NCBI RefSeq assembly: GCF_900155655.1
Contig: NZ_LT706987.1
Location: 2,337,466-2,401,465, forward strand
DNA from: Prevotella ihumii
GTDB lineage: Bacteria; Bacteroidota; Bacteroidia; Bacteroidales; Bacteroidaceae
Direction: 5' to 3'
Length of the DNA stretch: 64,000 bases
In this document: positions 47,134 to 55,653 of the stretch, in pieces
Layout of the letters: every line of letters begins with the position of its first letter
How positions within the stretch are numbered: position 1 is the stretch's first letter
Position numbers and translations under genes: made by a program
Notes under the pieces: model-generated
Told to the model about the DNA's origin: nothing
Seen by the model: only the letters and a program-made list of their open reading frames with translations
The model's database searches: none

Positions 47134-49947
47134 ATGCGAAAACTGATCATTATCATCTTAGCCTGCATAGCCTGCAACATCAGCGCACAGGAAAAAGTGA
47201 TAGAAATGGACAAGACCATCCGCAAAGGAATACTGCCGAACGGAATGACCTATTACATCCGACACAACCACCAAACAAAGGGAGTAGCAGAATTTTACAT
47301 TGCCCAGAAAGTTGGTTCCATACTCGAAGAGCCGAGACAGCGCGGACTGGCTCACTTCCTCGAACACATGGCATTCAATGGCACACGCCACTTTCCCGGC
47401 GACTCCATTCAGCCCGGTATCGTCAAGTGGTGCGAGAGCGTCGGCATCAAGTTCGGTACCAACCTCAACGCCTACACCAGTGTGGACCAGACCGTTTACA
47501 ACATATCCGCAGCACCCGTAGGAAGAGAGGGAGTGATAGATTCCTGCCTGCTCATACTCCACGACTGGAGCCACGACCTGCTCCTCACCGACCGTGAGAT
47601 TGACAAGGAACGTGGGGTCATTGAGGAAGAATGGCGTGCAAGGCGCACGGGAATGGCAATGCAGCGACTTGCCGAGCAGTCCATGCCCGTCATCTATGCC
47701 GGTACGAAATACGCCGACTGTATGCCCATCGGCAACATGGACATCGTTAGAAACTTCCCCTATAAAGACCTGCGCAACTACTACCACCGCTGGTACCGCC
47801 CCGACTTGCAGGCAATCATCGTCGTCGGCGACATTGACGAAGACCAAATCGAAGCGAAAATCAAAGCACTCTTCAGCCCCATTCCCATGCCGAAGAATCC
47901 TGCCCGACGCATCTATTATCCCGTAGGCGACAACCGACGAATGATACTCTACACCGCAACCGACAAGGAACAGCCTACAGTGAACTTCACCCTCTATATG
48001 AAACGCGACATCACCCCGAAGGAACAGCGAAACACGCTCCACAGCTATGCCGATGACTACAAGACAAGTATCCTCCGCATGGCTATCAACGACCGCTTGG
48101 AAGAGCTGACCAGAGCCGCCGATGCACCTTTCATATCGGCATCCGTGCGCGACGGCAACTTCTTCATGTCAGCCACGAAAGATGTTTTTGAACTATCGGG
48201 CGTGTTCAAGGAGGGAAAAGTAGCCGAAGGCATCAGAATGCTTGTAGGCGAGGTGGAACGTGCGCGTGCCAACGGCATCACCGAGCAGGAACTCAAACGG
48301 GGGAAAGCCGAAATGCTCTCTTATGCCGAAAGCGGCTACAACGACCGCACCAACCGCCGCAACGGCGACTTTGTGGAGGCATGTGTGGAAAACTTCCTCG
48401 AAGCAGCCCCCATCATCGCTCCCGAAAAGGAACTCGAAATCGTCCGACAGCTTGATGCCACCGTTACACTTGCCGATATCAATGCGCTGGCAAAGGAAAT
48501 CATCACCAACAAAAATCAGGTGGTAACGCTATTCGGTCCGGAAAAGGACAACTTCACGATGCCCTCGAAGACAACCATCGAAAAAACAATATTGAAAGCA
48601 CAGGCAGAACGTTATGCGCCTTATGTGGAGAAAGATTTGTCCGACAGGCTCATCGACACGCTCCCAACGCCGGGCAGCATCGTCTCCGAACGCAGTTACA
48701 AATACGGCTACACCGAGCTGACGCTCTCCAACGGAATGCGCGTCTATGTGCGACCGACCGACTTCGAGACCGACGAGGTGAACCTCAAACTCTTCAGCAT
48801 GGGCGGAAAGAACCTCTATCCCGACGAGGATATGCCCAACCTGACCTACCTCATGTCGGGAGCAACCATCGGCGGCGTGGGGCAGTACGACGACCTCACT
48901 TTGGAAAAGATGCTGGCAGGAAAGACCGCATCCGTCAGTCCCTTCATAGACGACGAGACAGAAGGAATGACAGGAAGCTCCAACGTAAAGGATACCCAGA
49001 CGCTCCTCGAGCTGATACACCTCTATTTCACACAACCGAGAAAAGACCCCGAAGCATTCCGCAATCTCATGGAGCAGCAGGACGAGTTTCTCACCAACGC
49101 CCACGTCAATCCGATGATTGCCTACAACGATACCCTGCACAAAGTGGCATACGCTACCGACCGATTAGAGTCCATGAACAAAAAACTCCTGAAAAAGGTC
49201 AGCTACGACCGCATCATGCAAATCTATAAGGAACGATTTGCCAACGCCGCCGACTTCAAGCTCATACTGACGGGCAACATCGACCTCGACCGACTCCGCC
49301 CCTTGCTATGCCAATACATGGCAACCCTCCCTGCCAACGACACCTTCGAACAAGTGGGAACAAAAGGCGCAAACCTCATCGACGGAGAAAAAGTACACAT
49401 CTTCACCAAAGAGCAAACCACACCGTCAGCCACCACCACCATCGTCATCAAAGGCAAGATGGCATACAACAACCGAAACGACCTGCTCATGGACGCTATC
49501 GGGCAGCTCCTGCGCATCGTCTATACCGACAAGGTGCGCGAGGAAAAAGGCGGCACCTATGGCGTGCAGGCATCAGGAAGCCTGCAGCACCACCCCTACG
49601 ACGAAGCCATGCTGCGCATCGCCTTCCAGACCGACCCGCAGAAATACCGGGAACTCATTCCCATCATCTACGAGCAACTCCACAAAATGGCAGACGAAGG
49701 ACCCACACAGGAAGACCTCGACAAGGTGAAAGCCTACGAGCTGAAAGTGTACAATCAGGTGCTGCGCATGAACAACTACTGGGAATACGTCGTTTACAAC
49801 GACCTCTTCAACGGAATAGACGTAGACACCGACTTCCGCTCCATCGTCGAAAGCATGACCTGCGAAGAAATACGCAACACCCTTCGGCAACTGCTCAATC
49901 AGAAAAACTGCATCGAAGTAACGATGACACAAAAAACACCTACTTAA
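47134..49947 (+). CDS. M16-family zinc metallopeptidase (insulinase/pitrilysin type), exported
   Basis: A 937-residue two-lobe M16 peptidase. Signal peptide ~1-18 (ends NISAQ), the inverted zinc motif HFLEH (residues 74-78) in GLAHFLEHMAFNGT, and the third ligand glutamate in RGVIEEEWRARR (~155). The second, inactive lobe starts near ~510 and carries RKEEGGTYGV-type EEKGGTYGVQ (~815). It probably degrades peptides in the periplasm or at the surface. Codon use is visibly richer in G/C than the adjacent DUF4876 gene, which may signal a different history. Confidence 0.93.
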   Translation: MRKLIIIILACIACNISAQEKVIEMDKTIRKGILPNGMTYYIRHNHQTKGVAEFYIAQKVGSILEEPRQRGLAHFLEHMAFNGTRHFPGDSIQPGIVKWCESVGIKFGTNLNAYTSVDQTVYNISAAPVGREGVIDSCLLILHDWSHDLLLTDREIDKERGVIEEEWRARRTGMAMQRLAEQSMPVIYAGTKYADCMPIGNMDIVRNFPYKDLRNYYHRWYRPDLQAIIVVGDIDEDQIEAKIKALFSPIPMPKNPARRIYYPVGDNRRMILYTATDKEQPTVNFTLYMKRDITPKEQRNTLHSYADDYKTSILRMAINDRLEELTRAADAPFISASVRDGNFFMSATKDVFELSGVFKEGKVAEGIRMLVGEVERARANGITEQELKRGKAEMLSYAESGYNDRTNRRNGDFVEACVENFLEAAPIIAPEKELEIVRQLDATVTLADINALAKEIITNKNQVVTLFGPEKDNFTMPSKTTIEKTILKAQAERYAPYVEKDLSDRLIDTLPTPGSIVSERSYKYGYTELTLSNGMRVYVRPTDFETDEVNLKLFSMGGKNLYPDEDMPNLTYLMSGATIGGVGQYDDLTLEKMLAGKTASVSPFIDDETEGMTGSSNVKDTQTLLELIHLYFTQPRKDPEAFRNLMEQQDEFLTNAHVNPMIAYNDTLHKVAYATDRLESMNKKLLKKVSYDRIMQIYKERFANAADFKLILTGNIDLDRLRPLLCQYMATLPANDTFEQVGTKGANLIDGEKVHIFTKEQTTPSATTTIVIKGKMAYNNRNDLLMDAIGQLLRIVYTDKVREEKGGTYGVQASGSLQHHPYDEAMLRIAFQTDPQKYRELIPIIYEQLHKMADEGPTQEDLDKVKAYELKVYNQVLRMNNYWEYVVYNDLFNGIDVDTDFRSIVESMTCEEIRNTLRQLLNQKNCIEVTMTQKTPT

Positions 49948-49977
49948 AGAAAAAAAAGCACCCCACGAACAGCCTCT

Positions 49978-50041
49978 AAAAAGCTCGCCAGCTTTCACTA
50001 AAAAGTTCGCCAGCTTTTCGTCGATAGCTCGCGAGCTTTTT
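49978..50041 (+). repeat. Three palindromic 21-24-bp repeats before the HU gene
   Basis: AAAAGCTCGCCAGCTTT, AAAAGTTCGCCAGCTTTT and TAGCTCGCGAGCTTTTT follow one another; each is a near-palindrome around TCGCSAGC. They lie between the M16 gene and the HU-HIG gene and may mark its regulatory region. Confidence 0.75.
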
Positions 50042-50173
50042 GCCGCCTGTTCCATAGCATTTTTCAAAAAGCAACCATCACCCTTGCCACAAGCAGCTGA
50101 AACAACAAACTTGGTGGGCTTAACGGTTTCCGACCCACACAAGACAAACAACAGGAAACCACCCCTTAAAATT

Positions 50174-50623
50174 ATGGCAAACAAACCACTTCAATTTGTC
50201 CTCACGGAACGAAAACTCAACATCGGAAAACAAGCAGGAAAAACCGTCGTAGTAGCCCAACCCACAGGGCGGCACCGCGTAGATTTCCGAAACTTCTGCG
50301 CACGCGTGTCAAAATCAACCACATTCAGCCCACAGGAAGTAGCAGCAGTACTCGACCTTGCAGCAGAAACAGCACGCGACATCGTTGCCAACGGCGACAT
50401 CGTAGATTTCGGCGAACTCGGCACACTCAAACCGTCATTCAAGAGCAAGTCCGTAGAAGTAGGAAAAACATTCCGCGCCCAAGAACACATCGAAAAACCA
50501 GTGGTAAAACTCACCCCATCACGCAAGTACTTCACCCTGACCGATGTAACCTACGAGCAAGTGGAAAAGAAACCAAAGAAGAAAGAAGAAGGCGGCAACG
50601 GCGGAAATGAAAGCAATCCATAA
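50174..50623 (+). CDS. HU-HIG type DNA-binding protein
   Basis: A 149-residue protein starting at ATG 50174 (MANKPLQFVLTERKLNIGKQ): Bacteroidetes-type N-terminal extension, HU fold (FCARVSKSTTFSPQEVAAVLDLAAE, then DIVDFGELGTLKPSFKSK) and a lysine/glycine-rich disordered tail (KKPKKKEEGGNGGNE). It is probably nucleoid-associated or a local regulator. Isolated HU-HIG genes often stand in accessory islands of this phylum. Confidence 0.82.
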   Translation: MANKPLQFVLTERKLNIGKQAGKTVVVAQPTGRHRVDFRNFCARVSKSTTFSPQEVAAVLDLAAETARDIVANGDIVDFGELGTLKPSFKSKSVEVGKTFRAQEHIEKPVVKLTPSRKYFTLTDVTYEQVEKKPKKKEEGGNGGNESNP

Positions 50624-50643
50624 AACCACCTGAACAACCCTTA

Positions 50644-50731
50644 AACCCAAATCGGTTCATTAAAAGATGGCAGGAAGCAAAAGTATAAACAAGATATTAC
50701 CAAATTTGTGGACTGACGACCGTTTTGGGTT
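50644..50731. repeat. Short palindromic element with family A/C ends
   Basis: 88 bp starting AACCCAAATCGGTTCATTAA and ending GACTGACGACCGTTTTGGGTT, with an unrelated interior lacking the central TAGCnnGCTA core. Confidence 0.65.
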
Positions 50732-50810
50732 AAAGAAAGGTCGCCTTGGCAAACATCCGTCAAGGCGACCATTTTCTTGCAACAAACCACCCACTTCCGA
50801 CAAAGAAATT

Positions 50811-50856
50811 CACCTATTTTGGGTATTGCGGAACTAAAAAAAAGTCGCTTTCTTTG
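50811..50856 (+). promoter_or_regulatory. Promoter with the shared upstream motif
   Basis: CACCTATTTTGGGTATTG (50811-50828), whose terminal ATTG is the -33 box, a 20-bp spacer, then TTTCTTTG (50849-50856). Same design as 39496-39540. Confidence 0.7.
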
Positions 50857-50949
50857 CAAAAAATTAATATCACTCGTCTAAAAGAACAATTACTTGGGAA
50901 CGGAAAAACAAAATCATAAAAAAACATTCCGTCATAAAAAGAAGCATAT

Positions 50950-51495
50950 ATGAAACATAAAATCCTCAACATCCTGTTAGGCGTCGCAGCCCTGCTGCCC
51001 GCAAAGACGTATGCCACACCACCGACTGGCAGCCCATTGCAAGCCGACCACTCGCCCGAGCGTTCAGCCGAACCAGTAAAATACCTGTACCTCTGCCTGA
51101 CCGACGGCAGCGAGGTCGTATTCCCATTGGCAGACAATCCCGTGATGGAACTCGCCGACGAGGAACTCATCGTGGAAAGCACCGCCGACAGATTATCGAC
51201 AAGCCTCCACAACGTCAGCCGTTTCTATTTTCTTGAAAACAAGACTTCCACCGGCATTCAAAACAACCGAACAGACAGAGCCGTACAGGCAAAACCAAGC
51301 CTGCAAAACGGACATATCCTCCTACACGGACTTCCCGCAGGAACACCTGTGCGACTCTATGCCACTGATGGACGCTGCGTTGCAGAAAAAACGATACCTA
51401 ATTCAGGGGATATGGACATCGACCTGACCACCTGTCCGAAAGGTATCTACATCCTCCACCTGCCGTCAGGACAGTTGAAAGTGATGAACCGGTAA
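50950..51495 (+). CDS. Small secreted protein with a sorting-tail-like C-terminus
   Basis: A 181-residue exported protein: signal peptide ~1-22 (ending AKTYA), a central region of no known family that resembles the VxxxxLxDGSxVxFPLxxNP pattern common in Prevotella secreted proteins (LYLCLTDGSEVVFPLADNPVM), and a ~70-residue C-terminal domain ending CPKGIYILHLPSGQLKVMNR. That ending is a good match to a type IX secretion (type A) sorting domain. Function unknown. Confidence 0.7.
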   Translation: MKHKILNILLGVAALLPAKTYATPPTGSPLQADHSPERSAEPVKYLYLCLTDGSEVVFPLADNPVMELADEELIVESTADRLSTSLHNVSRFYFLENKTSTGIQNNRTDRAVQAKPSLQNGHILLHGLPAGTPVRLYATDGRCVAEKTIPNSGDMDIDLTTCPKGIYILHLPSGQLKVMNR

Positions 51496-51624
51496 CAACA
51501 AAAGGGACAGACCCTCCGCCTTGCCCATCGATACTCAAAAAGAAGAAACCGTGTCCATAACAAAGCGACACATTTATATAATAACCGCGCCGCAACTTAC
51601 AGATGCGGCAAAAACTATAACTTT

Positions 51625-52896
51625 ATGATTAAAAATTTACTTTTAGCGACCATGCTGTCTATATTTACGGCAGGTCAAGTGAGTGCTCAAAGTGGACAAC
51701 AGTCCATCAGTTTAACAACAGATATTCCCATTGGAGATACGTTGAGAGTTGTAATAGAACATGTTGGAAGAGTATCTGCAACAGGCGTAGATCCTCTTTA
51801 TTATGCTCCAAATGACACAACTTTTAAGTTTATCCTGACGAGTTCTTCTGTTACAATTTCTGCCAATCAAATCAAATGGTTCCATTGCGACAACCAGATG
51901 ATTAGAACATTAGATGTAAGCAGAGCAGGCAGTTTGCAGCATTTGGAATGTGGAAACAATCTGATTTCTTCATTAAATGTTTCCTCTAATACTGCACTTA
52001 ACACCTTGAACTGCTCAGGCAATACCCAGTTGCGGGGTACGCTGGATTTGTCTGCAAACACCAACCTTGTGGAGTTGGGCTGCACGCAAGTTCCTATCAC
52101 AACACTGGTATTGCCTTCCTATGGAAGCAATCTGGAAACATTATGGCTTTCGTCTTGTCATAATCTGACGGGATTGGATGTGTCAAACATCAGAAGTCTC
52201 AAGACATTAGGGTGCAACTATATGAGTAGTCTCGCCTCATTGATGCTCAGCAATAACACCAATTTGGAATATCTCTATTGTTCAAACTCTTCTGTAACAT
52301 CCATTAATACATCCAATCTCCCAAACTTGCGCGAACTTTGGTGTAATGATAATCCGGGCTTGAATACACTGAATGTTACCAATATGGCAAATCTGACAGA
52401 TTTGTATTGCTCAAACTGCAATCTTTCGCAGCTCAGCGTGGCAAACTGTACGAGTTTGGAACGCTTGTTCTGTCAGCATAATCAGATTAGAACAACTGCT
52501 CTGACTAATCTGATAAATTCTCTGCCTTATCATCAGCCTACGCCTGAGAATTTGGAACTATATGAATTCTGCTACTATGACAACCATGCTGGTCAAGAAA
52601 GGAATGAATATCCGACTAATGCACAGATAAGCAGTTGCTACAACAGAGGATGGACTCCGAAATATGTTGTTTTTGATACAGGCATTCAATATCCTGTGTG
52701 GACTCCATACCCACAACCAAACCGCTCTTTTAATGCTATGAAACCGCAGCGAGGTCAGACAACGGAAATACGTTCCATCGCAGATATTGATAACAATGAC
52801 CATGCCCTTTGGTATGATATGCAGGGACGTTGTGTAAGTAAACCTACCCACAGCGGTCTGTATATCCATAAAGGAAAGAAAATCTTTATCAAATAA
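51625..52896 (+). CDS. Secreted LRR protein (InlJ-like repeats) with shared tail
   Basis: A 423-residue exported protein: signal peptide ~1-21 (ends GQVSAQ), then ~10 short repeats (residues ~85-290) of the form LxxLxCxxNxLxxLDVSxxT, with cysteine at the ladder position (LQHLECGNNLISSLNV). A region with CYYDNHAGQ follows, then the tail WYDMQGRCVSKPTHSGLYIH, KGKKIFIK. The last ~45 bp are identical to those of the next gene. Probably surface-exposed and protein-binding, by analogy to InlJ-type LRRs. Confidence 0.82.
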   Translation: MIKNLLLATMLSIFTAGQVSAQSGQQSISLTTDIPIGDTLRVVIEHVGRVSATGVDPLYYAPNDTTFKFILTSSSVTISANQIKWFHCDNQMIRTLDVSRAGSLQHLECGNNLISSLNVSSNTALNTLNCSGNTQLRGTLDLSANTNLVELGCTQVPITTLVLPSYGSNLETLWLSSCHNLTGLDVSNIRSLKTLGCNYMSSLASLMLSNNTNLEYLYCSNSSVTSINTSNLPNLRELWCNDNPGLNTLNVTNMANLTDLYCSNCNLSQLSVANCTSLERLFCQHNQIRTTALTNLINSLPYHQPTPENLELYEFCYYDNHAGQERNEYPTNAQISSCYNRGWTPKYVVFDTGIQYPVWTPYPQPNRSFNAMKPQRGQTTEIRSIADIDNNDHALWYDMQGRCVSKPTHSGLYIHKGKKIFIK

Positions 52897-53010
52897 ATTT
52901 CAAATTAATAATTAGTAAACTCTATAACAAATATGGCTCTGTCAAACATTGGTTTGGCAGAACCATTAAAATAAAAAACAATGAAAAAGTACTTACTTCT
53001 ATTTTTATTC
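52852..53010 (+). repeat. ~150-bp direct repeat spanning gene end, spacer and next gene start (copy 1)
   Basis: The 3' end of the 51625 gene, its spacer and the first ~30 bp of the 52981 gene are essentially identical to 53845-54003 at the next gene junction. It is the footprint of tandem gene duplication or conversion. Confidence 0.85.
52933..52966 (+). promoter_or_regulatory. Conserved hairpin upstream of the 52981 gene
   Basis: ATGGCTCTGTCAAAC-att-GGTTTGGCAGAACCAT, ~14-bp imperfect stem, 15 bp before the start codon. Identical at 53926-53959 and varied with compensating changes at 55607-55635. It has no U-run, so attenuation or translational control is as likely as termination. Confidence 0.6.
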
Positions 53011-53889
53011 GCCATTTGTGTGTTTACTCAAGTAATGGCGCAAGAGCATACCCTCAATGCAACGCTGGGAAAAGGAAAGAGCGTCGAGATATCCCAAGCA
53101 GACATAGACAAATATTTTGGAGATTGGTTTCAGCCAGTAGGGGTTATGTGGAAAAAAACAGAAACAGGTTTTATACTAACACAGTCGGGGGCATGGGTGA
53201 AAATTTATGCTCCAAATATTACGGGATTTCCTGATATAAGAGGTTTTTTGACTATAGATGCTGAAAAGGAATGTCCAAATATGGCTATGTTTACCTTGAC
53301 GGAAGACTCTGAAATAACTAAGATAAAGTTGCCTACACATACGAATCTAAAGGATGTAACGCTGAACAATCTTCCTAATCTCAAAGAAATCAACTTCTCT
53401 GAATGTGAAGGAATAGAAAACCTTGTTGCAAGGAAGTTGCCGATAGATGAACTAAATATTGGAAAGAGTACGCTCCTCAAGACACTTGATTGCTCTAACT
53501 GCGAATTAGAAACCCTCGTCATTCCAGAAAAGAGTGCAGTAAACAAAATCAACTGTAGTGGCAACAGTCTTTCGGAAGAGGAAGTGGACAAACTCATTGC
53601 CGCACTCCCTGCAACAGGTGGCGAACTTTGCATCTATGATGAGGCAGCGGAGAACAACAATGAATGTACTGCCAAACAGGTAGCCGATGCAAAGGCAAAG
53701 AACTGGAAAGTAGTGGACGCCACAGGCAAGGACTACGCAGGCAGCGGAGCAGTGCCAAACAGCTTGAATTCCATAAAGGAAGACAGCAACGACAACGCTC
53801 CTTACTACGACCTTCAGGGTCGCCGCATGCAGAAACCAACCCGCAGCGGTCTGTATATCCATAAAGGAAAGAAAATCTTTATCAAATAA
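52981..53889 (+). CDS. Secreted LRR-like protein, single module
   Basis: A 302-residue exported protein: signal peptide ~1-20 (ends TQVMAQ), then one ~240-residue module with an N-terminal beta region and degenerate leucine repeats (LPNLKEINFSECEGIENLVA, LKTLDCSNCELETLVI). A cap (ALPATGGELCIYD...CTAKQVADAKAKNW) and the shared tail (YYDLQGRRMQKPTRSGLYIH, KGKKIFIK) follow. Its C-terminal ~150 residues are nearly identical to those of the next protein. Confidence 0.82.
   Translation: MKKYLLLFLFAICVFTQVMAQEHTLNATLGKGKSVEISQADIDKYFGDWFQPVGVMWKKTETGFILTQSGAWVKIYAPNITGFPDIRGFLTIDAEKECPNMAMFTLTEDSEITKIKLPTHTNLKDVTLNNLPNLKEINFSECEGIENLVARKLPIDELNIGKSTLLKTLDCSNCELETLVIPEKSAVNKINCSGNSLSEEEVDKLIAALPATGGELCIYDEAAENNNECTAKQVADAKAKNWKVVDATGKDYAGSGAVPNSLNSIKEDSNDNAPYYDLQGRRMQKPTRSGLYIHKGKKIFIK
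53419..53866 (+). repeat. ~450-bp near-identical segment shared with 55111-55558
   Basis: From the codons for ENLVARKLPIDEL to the shared tail, the two genes differ at only a few positions. Their N-terminal halves are clearly more diverged, which points to recent gene conversion or duplication limited to the 3' half. Confidence 0.88.
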
Positions 53890-53925
53890 ATTTCAAATTA
53901 ATAATTAGTAAACTCTATAACAAAT

Positions 53926-53959
53926 ATGGCTCTGTCAAACATTGGTTTGGCAGAACCAT
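53926..53959 (+). promoter_or_regulatory. Conserved hairpin upstream of the 53974 gene
   Basis: Same sequence as 52933-52966 (ATGGCTCTGTCAAAC and its partner), 14 bp before the next start codon. Confidence 0.6.
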
Positions 53960-53973
53960 TAAAATAAAAAACA

Positions 53974-55581
53974 ATGAAAAAGTACTTACTTCTATTCTTA
54001 TTCGCCATTTGTGCATTTGCTCAAATAATTGCGCAAGAACATACCATATATGCAACGATGGGGAACGTCAAGAATGTAGAGATTCTCAAGACAGATGTTC
54101 TTAAATATTTTGGAAACAATTTCCAAACAGTAGGCTTTCAGAAGCAAGAAACAAATACGAGTTTCATACTAACCCCAACAGAAAACAGTGTAAGACTTTG
54201 CGGTGAGAATATTACAGGTTTCCCAGATATAAGAGGCTTTCGGACTATAGATGCTAAAAATGAATGTCCCAATATGGTAGTATTTACTTTGACAGAAGAC
54301 CGCGAGGTAAGGAAGTTAAAGTTGCCTACACATACTAACCTAAAGGATGTAACACTGTATAATCTTCGTAATCTCGAAGAAATCAACTTCTCAGAATGTG
54401 AGGGAATAGAAAACCTTGTTGTAAAGAAGTTGCGGATTGATGATCTGAATCTTACAAAGAGTAAGCTCCTCAAGACGCTTGACTGTTCAAACTGTGAGTT
54501 AGAAACGCTTACACTTCCAGAGAACACGATGGTGAACAAAATCAATTGCATCGGAAACAATCTCTCAGAAGGAGAAATAGACAAGCTTATTGCCGCACTC
54601 CCTACAACAGGTGGCGAACTTTGTATTGAATGTATAGCCAATCAGGTAGCTGATGCAAAGGAAAAAAACTGGAGAGTGGTGGATGCAGCAGGCAACGACT
54701 ATGCAGGCATTGGACCTATGTACGATATAATAAATGTAACAATGAATAAAGGAGTAGAAACTTCTATAACAGGGGCGCAGAACAGAGAATATTTTGCTGC
54801 TTCTATATATCTTAAAGGTTGCTCCTACCAGAAATTTACCGATGGTGAAAGAAAAGATAGCATTCATATGAAAAGTTTAGGAAGACCTATAAAATTCTGT
54901 GCAAAAAAGATCACAGGCTTTCCCAATATAAAGAATTTTACGACCATCGAAGCACGTAAACGAACTCCAAATATGGCTATGTTTACTTTGACCGACGACC
55001 CTATGACGAAAAAGATAGAATTACCTACTCATACTGTGTTAAAGGATGTAACGCTAAGCAATCTTCCTAACCTTGTGGAGATCGATTTTTCTGAATGTGA
55101 GGGCATCGAAAACCTTGTTGCAAGGAAGTTGCCGATAGATGAACTGAATATTGGAAAGAGTACGCTCCTCAAAACACTTGATTGCTCTAACTGCGAATTA
55201 GAAACCCTCGTCATTCCAGAAAAGAGTGCAGTAAACAAAATCAACTGTAGTGGCAACAGTCTTTCGGAAGAGGAAGTGGACAAACTCATTGCCGCACTCC
55301 CTGCAACAGGTGGCGAACTTTGCATCTATGATGAGACAGCGGAGAACAACAACGAATGTACTGCCAAACAGGTAGCCGATGCAAAGGCAAAGAACTGGAA
55401 AGTAGTGGACGCCACAGGCAAGGACTACGCAGGCAGCGGAGCAGTGCCAAACAGCTTGAATTCCATAAAGGAAGACAGCAACGACAACGCTCCTTACTAC
55501 GACCTTCAGGGTCGCCGCATGCAGAAACCAACCCGCAGCGGTCTGTATATCCACAAGGGCAAGAAAGTAATTATCAAATAA
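53974..55581 (+). CDS. Secreted LRR-like protein, two tandem modules
   Basis: A 535-residue exported protein built from two copies of the module found once in the preceding gene. Signal peptide ~1-20; module 1 ~21-250 (EHTIYATMGNVKNVEIL ... ELCIECIANQVADAKEKNW); module 2 ~255-500 (NVTMNKGVETSITGAQNRE ... ELCIYDETAENNNECTAKQ); shared tail YYDLQGRRMQKPTRSGLYIH, KGKKVIIK. Module 1 lacks the Y-D-E-A/T-A-E-N stretch at the cap. The gene seems to have arisen by tandem duplication of the upstream gene. Confidence 0.82.
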   Translation: MKKYLLLFLFAICAFAQIIAQEHTIYATMGNVKNVEILKTDVLKYFGNNFQTVGFQKQETNTSFILTPTENSVRLCGENITGFPDIRGFRTIDAKNECPNMVVFTLTEDREVRKLKLPTHTNLKDVTLYNLRNLEEINFSECEGIENLVVKKLRIDDLNLTKSKLLKTLDCSNCELETLTLPENTMVNKINCIGNNLSEGEIDKLIAALPTTGGELCIECIANQVADAKEKNWRVVDAAGNDYAGIGPMYDIINVTMNKGVETSITGAQNREYFAASIYLKGCSYQKFTDGERKDSIHMKSLGRPIKFCAKKITGFPNIKNFTTIEARKRTPNMAMFTLTDDPMTKKIELPTHTVLKDVTLSNLPNLVEIDFSECEGIENLVARKLPIDELNIGKSTLLKTLDCSNCELETLVIPEKSAVNKINCSGNSLSEEEVDKLIAALPATGGELCIYDETAENNNECTAKQVADAKAKNWKVVDATGKDYAGSGAVPNSLNSIKEDSNDNAPYYDLQGRRMQKPTRSGLYIHKGKKVIIK

Positions 55582-55606
55582 GTTTTTAATAGTATTGTAA
55601 TAAATC

Positions 55607-55635
55607 GGTTCTGCCAACCCAATGTTTGGCAGAAC
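55607..55635 (+). promoter_or_regulatory. Variant of the conserved hairpin upstream of the 55654 gene
   Basis: GTTCTGCCAA (55608-55617) / TTGGCAGAAC (55626-55635), an exact 10-bp stem with an 8-nt loop, 19 bp before the start codon. Differences from the two other copies preserve pairing. Confidence 0.6.
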
Positions 55636-55653
55636 TATTAATATGGAAACGTA

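Noticed and set aside
49308..49979. 223-codon arginine/histidine-rich frame inside the M16 gene
   Set aside because: A shadow frame of G/C-rich coding sequence; the M16 frame is complete on the same bases.
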